Shown one piece after another: positions 36,431 to 48,849 of a DNA stretch of 64,000 nt. The notes under the pieces are model-generated. The model saw nothing but the letters and a program-made list of their open reading frames with translations. It was not told the DNA's origin and searched no databases. How positions within the stretch are numbered: position 1 is the stretch's first letter; every line of letters begins with the position of its first letter. A program made the position numbers and the translations under genes. Origin of the DNA: Anaeramoeba flamelloides (taxonomy: Eukaryota > Metamonada > Anaeramoebidae); assembly GCA_027625915.1 (NCBI GenBank), contig JANTQA010000033.1, positions 7,812,001 to 7,876,000 of the forward strand, written 5' to 3'.

Positions 36431-37839
36431 ATAAGGTGTAAAAAAAACGAAAAAATCAAAATATGAAAAAATCTGAAAAAATGATTTCAATTTTGGAATA
36501 CATATAAATTATTTTTTTCTTCTAATACCTTTCAAACCATTTAACCAGACAAAAATTACTTTAACCAACTTTTGTCTTTGACTCGAAAATCGTTTATTTT
36601 TGTTCAAATAATCCATACTGGATCTTGTAACATCTTGTTTACAAAATAAAATTGTTTTCGTTTTTTTTAAACGACCTTACATTAACCGATCCAAGAAACT
36701 GACAATAAATCCTAATTAAATATGACGTTGGTTTCTTAAAAGTTCTTTTATTAAGATAGAAATTCAAAAAATGAAGGATCAAATTGAAAAATAGATATCA
36801 AAAAATAAAGATAATTTTTGATATAAAAAATATTACCTAAAAAACATAAAATTTTAAAAAAAGTGATAAATTAACCCCAAAAGTTAGACTAATTGTATAA
36901 ATACTTGAAATTTTAAAGAAATTATCAAGAATGTTAGAATTCTTTAAAATTTTAAAAAAAAACAAAAAAATTTCAACTATTTGCATTAATAAAATTAGTT
37001 AGTTTGAAAAAATCAAGGAGTTTACCTTATTAATTGATACGTATGTTGGAGAGGCTATTGTTTCCTGAATTATTTTTTCAATTGGAACAAGAAAAATAAA
37101 TACACAGGTTAATTTGGAAACACCGCTTATAAGCTTGTCTCGGTTTTTTTCAATTTTTCATTTTTAAGATTTTCTCAATAAATAAAAAGATAAAAAAATA
37201 CCCAAAGGTTAGTGTGTCAAATTTCTCCTTTTTCAAAAGTTAATTGTTATATTTTCAAGATATTTCTAACACCTTCAATTATTTAGGTCAAAATAACATT
37301 ATTCGTTAATTATTTAATTTTTTAAAAAAATGGAATTTTTTTAGCCCATAACCTATAATTTGAGAAAGATCAAAGAAAGAGGGTTTTCAATTTAAAGTAT
37401 TTGGCACTAACTTTTCAACCTTTAAATTTTACTTGAAAATGCGGATTTTTTTCAAAAATTGTTTGTTTTTTAGCTAATACATGGATCTGCCTTAACTAAA
37501 GTTACCAAAGGGTTTAGTATTATTTTAATAATCCAATTTTTTAGTGACCTTTGAGCTCTGGAGAACAAATATAATTCATTCCAATAACAATAAACTTTAT
37601 TTTTAGGCCTGTCTAGGGAAACAGTAACCAATTTAATTTTATATACTTCCTTAAAGCAAAAAATTTTTTTTCACTAAAGCTATTTGAGAGAAAGTAATTT
37701 CTTTTCTACTTTCTAGCCAACCCAACTCAGGTTCTTAATTTGTCATAGAGCTGGGAAAATTTATTTTTTAAAAACATCCAAATATTTTCAATTTTTTGGT
37801 TTGTTTTCTTTGTTTGATCTGAAGGTTTGTTTCAACAAA
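36431..37839. other. Gene-free stretch upstream of the Ser/Asn-rich exon
   Basis: A/T-rich; I see no exon or element. The last 100 bases are the presumed promoter and 5' UTR of the exon starting at 37840. Confidence 0.4.
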
Positions 37840-38616
37840 ATGAACAAAACCCAAATAAAACGAAATCTACAGTTTGAAGAGAATGAATCAGATCTCTCAG
37901 ATGATTCTTTTTTTGAAGATAATACAAACCTTGAACAGGAATTTAACAGCACTCAAATATTCATGAGCTCTTCAAAGACATCACCAAACCTAAACCTTGC
38001 AAAAACAAATACCACTAGTTCAGATATTGAGACAAAAGAAAGCAAAGACCAAAGCCAGTCTGAGTCATCACTTTCTGATTGGTTCGAAGACTCAAATGAA
38101 GAAAACACCAACACCAACAACAGCGAACAACCCAACCAGAGTTCGACAACAAATTCTGTAACACAAATGCTAAGAAATTACTTTCATGATAATTACACCA
38201 ACAGCTCTGACAATTCGGAGAGTGACGAGTGTGTAATTAATCCAAAATATCTCTTGTTTGGAATTAGTGAAACAGAAACAGAAACAGAAACAGAAACAGA
38301 AACACAAACACAAAAAGAAAAACAAAACAAAAACAAAAACAAAAACAAAAACATACAAGGATCTGAAAATACTGATGAACAAAACTCTGAAAACGAATCA
38401 GAAAAGATTCAAGAAACTAACAATTACAAGGATCTTGCCCAACCATCGTATTTTGTATCTTCAAAATTACCAAAATTCACAAAACCAATTTTTGTTAACT
38501 GGTTACAAGATCTGATTACAAAACACAAAAAACATTGGAGCAAATCCATCACGCTCTTGGAAAATTCATTGAGCTCAAATTCTACTCAAAAAATTGTCTT
38601 AAAAAACATGAAAACT
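37840..38616 (+). CDS. Ser/Asn/Glu-rich 5' exon, probably the start of the TPR-CHAT gene
   Basis: The first ATG (MNKTQIKRNLQF) opens 259 codons that end at a good donor (ACT then GTAAGT), phase 0. The first 190 residues are acidic and Ser/Asn-rich, with a (GAAACA)n run encoding alternating Glu-Thr at about 38268-38306 and a Lys/Asn run behind it. The last 60 residues look helical (SSKLPKFTKPIFVNWLQDL, then HWSKSITLLENSL). That resembles the lead-in to a TPR array, and the exon at 42028 continues in the same style (LWCEYYIELASYYKQI). The exon has to be spliced on; the next large plus-strand exon is at 42028, entered in phase 1. At least one small exon is therefore needed between them, and I could only suggest a 7-nt one. 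If this is a separate gene, its 3' part is missing. Confidence 0.6.
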
Positions 38617-41600
38617 GTAAGTTTTTGAATATTTTCTCTTTTCAAAAATCCCCTTTTCCAAAAAAGTTTCCTAATTGAATACAAAACAAAGTAACTGTCT
38701 TGCCAATTTTTGATTATGTGGGCTTGGTGTGATGGAAAATGAATTTGATAAATAAAAGATTTCCTTTTTCTTTTCCTCGTCACAAGAATAGAACAAAAAC
38801 TGTGGTCACTTTTTTTAATTGACAAAACACTTTTTTTTTTTTCAAATTGTTTCAAAATTTAAAATGTCATTAAAAGATCAAAATTCAACAACTTACAATT
38901 TAAAAGTTTTTACAAGTCAAACTTTTAAAAAACTGTGACTTAAACACGACTTTCCTCTTTTAGGTTTTCATAAAAATAGTTTCAGGTTTTTGGAATTCAA
39001 CAAACATTTTTAATTTTTAGATAACGTTAAAAATTCCAATTAAATTCAAAATTTTATCTTTTTGAAATCAATTTTTTGCCTTTTTTGGCTTTAAAAAAAC
39101 TTTAACCAAGTTTTTGAAATTTGAAAAAATATGAAAGAATATCAGAAAACTGAAATCTTACAGACTGTCAGTCTGAAAGTTCGAAAAAGTCTTGAAAGTG
39201 TTTGTAATATTCTTGTCGTGTTTTCCATTTCCATTTCAATTTCTTTTTCGATAGTTTTTTTTTTTTTTTTTGTTCTTTTGATCTTGTTTTCAGAAGAACT
39301 GTTAAGACTGAAATAATTTTTGTTTTAAACATTAAATACATTCGATTTTACATTTTTCGAGTTTTGTTCGCGCTTTGTTGATTTATTTTCTTTCTCTTTT
39401 TCTTTTTCTTATTTTGGGGAGAAATAATTGCCTCTTTTAAAATTTACCAAAAGAAGAATAATAAAATCTATTTACAATCAATTACCGAAGGAATAGTACT
39501 GCCACAAAAGACACTGGGCCACAAGATTTATATTGTTAAAACAAAACTACTTTTGCTTTAATCAGTCCAAATCTCCTCAAAAATGGAAATATAAAATCAT
39601 TTTTCCAGACAAACTGTTTCAAAAAAGTGATGAACCAAAAGTTTTAAAAAGTGCTACTCAAACTGTTTGATTCACCCTTTGAAGTGGTTTGAACAAGTAG
39701 CACTTTTTAAAACTGTTAGTCCTCACTTTTTTCAAAGGTATATACTTTCTGAAATATGTATAGTATGTGAAATGACCCGTGTTTTCTGATCTCTCTTTGT
39801 GCTTTAAAATATTTAAATGTTGTCAAAATCAATAATTGTTTTTTATTTTTTTTGATAAAAAGTGTTTGATTTTTTTAAAAGGATTTTAATAATTATACAT
39901 TATGTGTTTTATCAAAAAATGTGAACAATAAATTGAACACATTTCTCTGGTGATGAACCTTTATTTTGAAAAATGAACTTTTTTGTAAAATCTGAAAAAA
40001 TTTAACAAATAAATAGAAAAGAAAATACAACCTTTAAAGTATAGAAGAGTCTCAAAGCCTAAATTAAAAAGCACAATTATTTATTTTGGACACTCACAAA
40101 GTAAAATCTGAAAAACACCAATTATTTCAAAAAATGTTCGAAAACAACATTTAAATTTTTTGAATAATAATAAAACACAAAAACACAGGTTATTTCACAT
40201 ACTGTATCCTTTTTTTACAAAAAAACATTTTAGAATCAATCCATTGAATTCTTACTTTGAAAGAGAAAAATGCAGATAAACAAATTTTAGAAACTTCTGT
40301 TAATTGTAAATAAAATGAATCAAATTTTTCATTCAGCTTTCCAATAAAAAAAAAAAAAAACGAAAAAAAAGATTTACATAAATCAGTAAAAGTCCCAAAT
40401 TTTAAAAAAGAAATTCAAAATATAACTGATTTTAAACTATCGTGCGCTGAATTGTGACTAGATCCTTAAAAATAATTTGAGGAAAGATAAATAAAACTTT
40501 TGTTTCATTGATTTTTTTCAATCAATAGTAATTCACTATTATTAATAAACAAAAAAAACACTTCAATTCGTAGTTTTCCAGTACCTTTTAATTTTTAGAA
40601 ACAACTTTCAATATAATTTACTATTTACACATTATCTTTCCTTTCCCTTTTCTTTTTGATAAAAAGAGTTACTTACAAAAGCATTAACACTGGTTAACTT
40701 AAATGTAGTAATATATTAAACTTAATTTCAAAAATAGGTGCAGATTTTTCATCAGAAAAAAATTTGTTTAATTGTTTAACTTTTTTTTTTTTGAATAATA
40801 ATGTATTTTACTAAAGTGTTTAGAGATAATAACCAATATAGATTAATAAATAAAAATATAGTTTAATCATTTTATTTTTTTAAAGATAAATGAAAAAAGA
40901 AAAAAATCATTTTAAAAAAGTTTGCCCTTAATTTTGAAATTTGGATAAGGTTTGGAAAAATATAATAAACTGAGCTTTTTTTTTGCCTATTTTTGATTTT
41001 GGGTGTGTCAAATTTTTTGGAATGGTGTTTTAATAAACTCCAATTCAAAATCATTAACACATCAAAATTCAATTTTTGGAAAAAAATTCTTATTTAATCA
41101 ATTCTAAAATAAATACCAAATTTAGAACCATTTACTAATTGTAGTGTTAACTAATTGTTTATAAATTTCAATACTCACAAAACAAAAAAAATAAATAAAT
41201 ATCAACACTAATAAATTATCGGTGTGTTAAAAATTTTGGAGATAGGCAAAAAGAAAAAAATACATTGCTAAATTTGTAAAAATTTCTATTTAGGAATATT
41301 GATCGATCAAAGGTTTAGATACAACCAACCGATTTTATTTGATTTCCTTTATTTTAAAATAACCCAACTTTCAAAAGATTGATCTTTTGAAAAAAATATT
41401 ACGCTCAAACAAAACAAGTTACTTAATTCAAAAAATAAAATGAAAACAAAAAACTAAAAGATGAAAACAAAAAAAGATAGGAAGGAAAAAATGATTTTGC
41501 TTTTCCTATTCTTCAAAAATCAAAATTATTTCCAATTTGAATAAAATTGTAATACTGTGATTGTTTGAACTGTTTTAGATATGTGGTAAAATTTTGGAAT

Positions 41601-42027
41601 TTTAGTTTATGAAGATTATCCAAAAGATAACAAAATGAGAATTTTTTTTGCCTCTTTTTGAAGTAAATCTTTAAAATAAATAACTTTTAACTAGAATGAA
41701 AAAGAAAATGAGAAGAAATTATTTTTCTATCCCTTCAAAGTTATATACAAAAAAAACACTAAAACATATCTCTATTAAGATTTGAGTATTTTACAAATAT
41801 CCGATTTTGCACCATTTCTGGACAAATTGGAAACTCAATAATTTTCTTTTTCAAATTTCATATAGAAAAAATTCATATGTAACTAAATACACCCTTATAA
41901 AGAATTTAATTAACTTTTCTCCATTTTTCAGTGCAAAATTAATTAATTATTAAATTTCTCATTTTTATGATATAATTTCTCATATTTATTAAAAAACGAT
42001 TTCACAAAAATAATTAATAGTATTCAG
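38617..42027. other. 3.4-kb interval between the Ser-rich exon and the TPR exon
   Basis: Probably intron(s). It contains an inverted-repeat element (39612-39745). A possible 7-nt microexon, ATATGTG, lies at about 41579-41585 between TTTTAG and GTAAAA and would fix the phase (0 in, 1 out). No long open frame; a 61-codon open stretch at 39131-39316 is low-complexity. Confidence 0.4.
39612..39745. repeat. Long hairpin / MITE-like inverted repeat
   Basis: AGTTTTAAAAAGTGCTACT (about 39635-39660) pairs with AGTAGCACTTTTTAAAACT (about 39690-39712). The arms extend outward through CAAAAAAGTGATGA and TCCTCACTTTTTTCAAAG. The loop is about 35 nt. No coding potential. Confidence 0.65.
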
Positions 42028-43816
42028 ATCTTTGGTGTGAATACTATATTGAATTAGCATCTTATTATAAACAAATTAACAATAAGGGGATGCTTACCAA
42101 AAATATATTAAAATATTTTCAAAAATTATTCCAGTTGGTAAAAATGATTGAAACAGGACAAAAAACAAAAAAATTTGAAAAAATAAAAAAAATAACAAGT
42201 CCAAATCTATGGTTTTTTTCAATCAAAATTTTTTTAATTGCATGTGAATATTTAAACTTTGAAATGATTGAACAAATAAAAAAAATACTTCAGAGACTAC
42301 AGCCATCAAAAACAAATTTTATTGAGTTATTATATTTAGAAGCAAGATCTCATTATTGTCCAAAATTAAGATGCCCAGAATCTATAGATTTGATTGTGTT
42401 GTTTTTAAAAATATACACTTATTGTAATGGCGAACTTGAAAAAGAAGAAAAACAGATTATTAACAAATATAAAATAACAAACGTTGATCCAAATTTAATG
42501 AAAAAGAGAAATAATCATAATAATAAGAAAATAAATGAATTTGATTTAACACTCCAAATTGCATCTTTAGTTGATTTGCAATTACATTTAACAGGTATTT
42601 CCCCATTAACAACATTCAATAGAATTTCTGGAGAAAACACAAACGATAATAATAATAACAACAACAGCAACAACAACAACAACAACAATGATGATGATAA
42701 TAATGGTAATATTAATAATAATCAAAATAACTATTCAAATATCAATAAAAATCTAAATATAAAAAAAACTTATAATCTAAGAGAAGAAATAGTTGATTTC
42801 GATGATGATTTCGATGATGATTTAAATGAATCACAAGAAAATGAATACAAAAAAATTTTCAGTTTAGAATTAGTCCAAAGTGAAACAAAAAGAATAGAAA
42901 AAATAAAAAATTTATATCAAAAATTCATTTCTAGTAAAAAATATGATTTTATTAAAGCCAAGGCTTGTTATACTTTAGCATTTTTTTATAGTGATTGTAA
43001 CGAAAAAAAATTGGCTGAAAAATATTATTTTGAATCTTTAATTCTCTTGGATTTGATTAGCCAAGAAAAAACTATTTCAACAATAAGAAAAAAAAAATTA
43101 AGAGAAAATGAAAATGAAAATGAAAATGAAAATGAAAACGAAAATGAAAATGAAATTGAAAATGAAAATGAAAATGAAAATGGAAGGGAAAAAGAACAAG
43201 AACAAGAACAAGAAAAAGTACAGAAAAAAAAAAAGAAAAAGAAAAATAGTAACAAAGAAAAAGAATCATTAATAAAAATATTTAATAAAGAAATTATTAA
43301 AAAGCCATTGATTAAAAGTTTAACTATTCCATTAATTTCAGAATTTGGTATTAACTTGTTGACCAATTATGGCGACATTTTATTAAAAAATGATAAATAC
43401 AATTATTCGATTCATTCATTTGAAAACTGTTTAAAAATCTATAAATTTCGAAACAAACAGCCACCACAAACATTTTTAAGAAAACTGGCAGACATTTATA
43501 AAGAGAAGGGGGATTATAACCAGTCTTTAAAATATTACAAACAAATTTTAAATATTTTTATAAAACAAAAAAAGGTTAACGAAATTGTATTTGTTTCAGA
43601 AGTAATTAGTACAATGCTATTAAATAAGGGCGAATTCCAAAAAGCAGAAATTTATTTAAATAAGGCTTCAAGGCATATTTATGATTTAAATGATAATAGT
43701 AGCAACAGTATTAATAACAATGATAATTTAATGAATACTAGCAATACTAACAACAGTAACAGCAATAACAATAACAACAATAACAACACAACCACCACCA
43801 CCACCACCACCGCCAT

Positions 43817-43861
<45 letters not shown>

Positions 43862-44821
43862 AAAAATGGATTCAAGGGAAATAGTATTACAAATTAAATT
43901 AGCAAAGGTATATTTATTAGGATTGCATATTGAACGATCAATTAACTTACTAGAAGGTTTGTTAAAAAAAAGGGAATTGCCACAAAGCAAAAAACCGCAA
44001 ATATTAGAACTATTAATTGAAGCGTATTTGAAAAAGGGGTGGTTAAAGGAAGCGTGGGAAACTTCAGAAAGATATGAAAAGGAAGAAACTAAAAACAATA
44101 GAAGAACCTATCGGCGTGTTAGGAAAAGCTATGTCAATCCCGGATTAGAAAAAAAGAGAAAAGAAAGAGCAAACAAATTCAAATTATCAAGTTTTATGGT
44201 AAATAGGGAATCAAATAATTTTTCTAATTTGAAAACACATTTAAAATTTGTGGAATATTTATGTAAACTAAGTTATTTAAGGGGCAAATTTGGCGATGCA
44301 ATTTATTGGGTAAATTGTTTATTAAGGTTAATTAGCGAAAGTAATTTGGGTTCCCATGGAAGATATTTGTATATCAAGGGGAAAATTTTACAAAAGCTAT
44401 GTAATCCCAAAATTATTCATCAATTTCCTTTAATTATTAGCTTAACGTTTGATCCCAATAAGGAAACCAAATTTGGCGAATCATTACCATTGCCAAAATA
44501 TAATATTAAAACTTATTCTAGTTTAGGAGATGTGATCAATGAATGTGTGCAGATTTTTTTAGAATCAATAGATTATTTTGAAAAGGCTGGCAACTTGTAT
44601 AAAAAATCGAAAGCTTTAAATAGATTAGTGGAAACTTTGCTAGAATTTGTTTTCCCTTTAGTTGGGTTGCTAGGCTATGATTTTTCTCAAGTTGGCAAAT
44701 TGCCAGATTATGAACAACCTCTAAATTTAAATCAAAATAATAACAACACAGTAAGTTTAAAAAAAATCAGCAACAAAGGTAAAAGTTCTCAATTTAATTC
44801 GGAAATTAATAATAATAATAA

Positions 44822-44852
<31 letters not shown>

Positions 44853-47800
44853 AATAAGGAAAAGGAAATGAAATCTAGTTCTAGTACAAATTTTACTTCT
44901 TCATTATCTAATTCTTCTTCATTAAGTGATTTTGAAATGGATAATGATGAAGATTTACAGCAATTAAAAACTCAAGAACAAAATAATAACATCAAAAACA
45001 ATCTTTTGAAAAGGAACAATTCGTTTTTGAATTTAAACAACAATATATCTTATGCATATTATTTTGAGCCAATTAAAGGAAATAATGAAAAAAAATATAT
45101 TTCCTTACAAAATGTGGAAAAATCTGCCAACGAAGCAATTAAAATCATTTCAAAAATCTCAGATCCATTACTATTATTAAATTGTTATTTAAATTTTGCA
45201 GAGTTAAGATACTTACAGGGCAATATTGATCATTCCAAAAAATATTTTGAAGAATGTAAAAACGGATTTTTTAAACTATTCATGTCTACTACAGATTGTT
45301 TATTTTTAAAAGAAACGCCGTATAGCTTTTTATTAAAACTATTTAATATTTTAAAAAGGTTGGTAAGATTTTTATTTGTATTGGATAAGAAAACGATCAA
45401 TAAAAATTTATTTTTAATTGAAAGTTATTTATCTCTTGAAAGATTAGTAGAAACATCGATGGGGAAAAAAATAAATCATTATGAAACAAATATTTTTGAA
45501 TTGGATAATAAGGAAAAGCAAAAAAAGCTAGATGAAAAAATCATGAAAAGAAATGAAAAGTTAATTAAAAAATTACTGAAAGAAAAAAGTTTCTTGAACA
45601 AAAAAAAAAATAAGAAAAAAGAAAAAGTCCAAGAAAAAATTGACAAGACGAATGAAGAGAACAACAATAGTAATAAGAATAAGAATAATGGAAATGGTAA
45701 TTTGAATCAAAATCAAACAGAGGGTAGCATTACTTTAGATGGTGAAGAGGCAATTAAAAATAACCAAATGGAAAAAGAAAGAACGGAAGGGGATAAAGAT
45801 GGAATTATCAAGGCTGTAGATCAAAATACAGAGAAAGAAAGTGTATATTTAAAAAAAATCTTAAAAAATTTCCAAAATAAGACTAATTTTTCGGAAGAAA
45901 AAAATGACCATGAACAAAACAAATTTAATTGCTCAGAAAAAATATGGTCACTTCTGCATAGAATTAAATTAAATATTTCAAATAAAAGTGACAATATTCA
46001 AAATTCAAATTTATTTGATCAAAATAAAAAACTATTAAAAAAAATTGAAAAAATAACAAAGATTTTTAGATTTAAAGAAAAAATTTATCAAAAGTACTTC
46101 CAGAAATGCAGCCAACTAAAGTTAAAAGTTAAAAAGGACGGTATCAATCATACTGGTTTATATTTTAGTACAATTCAAAAGTTTTCCAAAATTAGTTATA
46201 AATTAATTTACACTTTATTAATTGATGATATCTTAATAATATATATACCAAGCATCCAATTTAACAAAATATTCACCTTAGGTGGAATGAGGTTTACTCA
46301 AATTTTAAATGAAAGTGGTTTACAAAAACAATTAACCAATTCCAAAATTGGTGCATTTTTCTCACCCACTAAGCAGGAGGATTTAATGAGTTTTTTTATT
46401 GCATTATCCAATAAATTACCCCATTTAAGTAAAAATCCCAATTTAAGTAAAAGTCCCAATTTAAATAAAAATCCCAATTTAAATAAAAATAAAAGCAATA
46501 GAACAAACGAGGGTGGAGGTGGTTATGTTAATGGAAATGTTAATGGAAATGTTAATGGGAACAAGAAAAGGCATGACGAAGATTATGATAATGAAAATAA
46601 TAATGAACAAATAGACATTACAAGTTCTTGGGATAAACCACTTAATTTGACCATTAATAATCCAATTTCGAAACAACGGCCTTCATTACCCAACCAATTA
46701 ACTCAAACAAAAAATAGATCACCGTCCTTGCAAATTAGAAATTCAATCATGAATAGTGGAATAAATACAGACATTATGATTAAGAAAATTCATGGGATGA
46801 ATTGGAGCCGGCTATTTAATTCTGTCAATAAATTAAATAAAAACCAAACATTATTTCAAAAAATATTGTCAAGGCATTATTATTTATCAGCACTAGAAGA
46901 AGAATTTATTGATAGTTGGATACTTCAACACCACGAAAATCCTAAAAGGCAAAGCAAGATACTGAATACCTCTTTTAATCATATTAATTTTTTTGATCCA
47001 TTATTCAGTAATAATCCATTTTTTTTAAAAATAAATAGTAATAGTAGCAGCAATAATAATAGTATTTCAATCAAAACTAATAAAGTAAATAAATCAATGA
47101 ATAATGTTAATATTGTGATGAAGAAAATGGCAAAAGACAAAAATCATAAAAGTAATTCTCGTAATCATAATAAAAAAAAAGTACGAAAAAATAATTCAAC
47201 AAAGAAAATTAATAAAAAATCATCAATCAAGAAAATTAAACCCTTTCAAAAAATGTTTAGAGACTATTGCAGAAAAAATAAAATTAAAATGCAACCTGGC
47301 GATCCAATCACTTTAATTTCAAGTAAATGGCTGCAAATTTTCCCTTGGAATAAAATTTTTAATGATAATTTATTCAGATGCTTTTCTTTACTTGATTTAT
47401 TATTTTTACCAAACCCAAAGCCAAAATCAAAAGGAAAATCAAATAAGAAAAAATTGGAAATAAGCAAATCAAAAAGAAAAGAATTAGCTAAAAGCAATTT
47501 AAAAAGAAATGAAAAAGAAAAAGGCAATTCAAAAAGAAAAGACAAAGAAATAAGCAATTCAAAAAAAAATGAAAAAGAAAAAAACAATTCAAAAAGAAAA
47601 GATAAAGAAATAAGCAATTCAAAAAGAAAAGACAAAGAAATAAACAAACCAAAAAGAAAAGATAAAGAAAAAAACAATTCAAAAAGAAAAGATAAAGAAA
47701 TAAGCAATTCAAAAAAAAATGAAAAAAAAAAAAAAATCAAAAAGAAATGAATTAGAAAAAAACAATTCAAAAAGAAATGAAAAAGAAAAAAGCATTTCAA

Positions 47801-48849
47801 ATAAGAAAAAATTAGAAATAAACAATTCAAAAAAAAAAGAAAAAGAAAAAAACAATTCAAAAAGAAACGAAAAAGAAAAAGGCAATTTAAAAAGAAAAGA
47901 AAAAGAAATAAGCAATTCAAAAAGAAATGAAAATGAAAAAAACAATTTAAAAAGAAAAGACAAAGAAAAAAACAATTCAAAAAAAAATGAAAAAGAAAAA
48001 GGCAATTTAAAGACAAAAGAAAAGGAAAAAGAAAAAGAAAAGCGTAATGAAAAAGAAAAAGGCAATTTAAAAAGAAAAGAAAAGGAAAAAGGCAATTCAA
48101 AAAGAAAAGATAAAGAAATAATCAATTCAAAAAAAAATACAAATGAAAAAGAAATAAAAACAAAGACAAAGACAAATAAAAAAACAAATACACATATAAA
48201 TACGAAATTAAGGAATAAAAAAGATCAAAAAATACCAATAATACTTCCACATTATTTTTCATTTAATTCATCACCAGAATTTGCAAAAGAAATAATTAAA
48301 CAAGAATTGCAAAAAAAAAAAAATATTTCAAAAAAAATAATGTTCCAATTAAACCATTCTATTGAATTATTTTTGAGTGGTAAAGAAATGCAAAACAGTC
48401 CCCCTTTCCATTCCCCCTTAGTGAAATATGGTACCTTGCCCAGTAAAGGATTGAAAAAATTTATTACATTTTTCGAAAATAATTTATTCAAAAAGAATCC
48501 AAATTTTCTCATTTATCTAATTAATTCTTCTTTGAAAAAAAATCATTTCCCAGTATTTTTGATCTCAATGATAGATTTTTTAGATATGCCACAAATTATT
48601 TACTATTTAATCAATCATCATCATAATTTCACCTTTTTAGTCGCACAAGAATCTAAAATGTTTGAAATTATCAAATTATTGAAAAGAGCTCAAAATGGCT
48701 ATTTGGTTTCTGTCAAAAAAAATAAAAATCCCAAAACTCCTTACCAATTTTTAAACATTGCAGTTAAAACTATAAGCCAAGTTTTGAAAACAAATATTTA
48801 TATTTATTCTCCTCCCAACCCTAATCAAAATATAAATGATTTTTATTAA
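42028..48849 (+). CDS. Large TPR-repeat protein with C-terminal CHAT-like domain
   Basis: The open frame runs from acceptor ATTCAG (entered in phase 1, LWCEYYIELASYY) through the ATG at 42090. Helical TPR-like repeats include AKACYTLAFFYSDCNEKKLA (about 42957), LRKLADIYKEKGDYNQSLKY (about 43480), VISTMLLNKGEFQKAEIYL and LLNCYLNFAELRYLQGN (about 45172). Poly-Asn and Glu-Asn runs lie between them. From about 46130 the protein looks like protist CHAT domains (caspase/separase-like fold): LIYTLLIDDILIIYIPS, then ALEEEFIDSWIL, then SSKWLQIFPWNKIF and RCFSLLDLLF. A 30-bp minisatellite at about 47470-48130 separates these from the last part (IPIILPHYFSF, then PVFLISMIDFLDMPQIIYYL). The frame breaks once in a 15-A run at 47722-47736; the following frame continues to 48849. 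I could not identify a His/Cys dyad, so protease activity is not claimed. Confidence 0.83.
47470..48130 (+). repeat. 30-bp coding minisatellite (decapeptide NSKRKDKEIS type)
   Basis: About 22 imperfect tandem units of 30 bp encode variants of Asn-Ser-Lys-Arg-Lys-Asp-Lys-Glu-Ile/Lys-Ser/Asn. Codon use is almost entirely A-rich, so the opposite strand is also open (Leu/Phe-rich), which is an artefact. Unit variants (SNSKKNEKEK, NNSKRKDKE, GNLKRKEKE) alternate in a higher-order pattern, suggesting unequal exchange. Confidence 0.85.

Noticed and set aside
47264-48125. Long minus-strand open frames (up to 278 codons) opposite the minisatellite of the TPR-CHAT gene
   Set aside because: They are Leu/Phe/Ser-only mirror images of the A-rich Lys/Glu coding repeat. 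An AAA/GAA-rich strand has few stops on its complement, and no domain or start context supports them.
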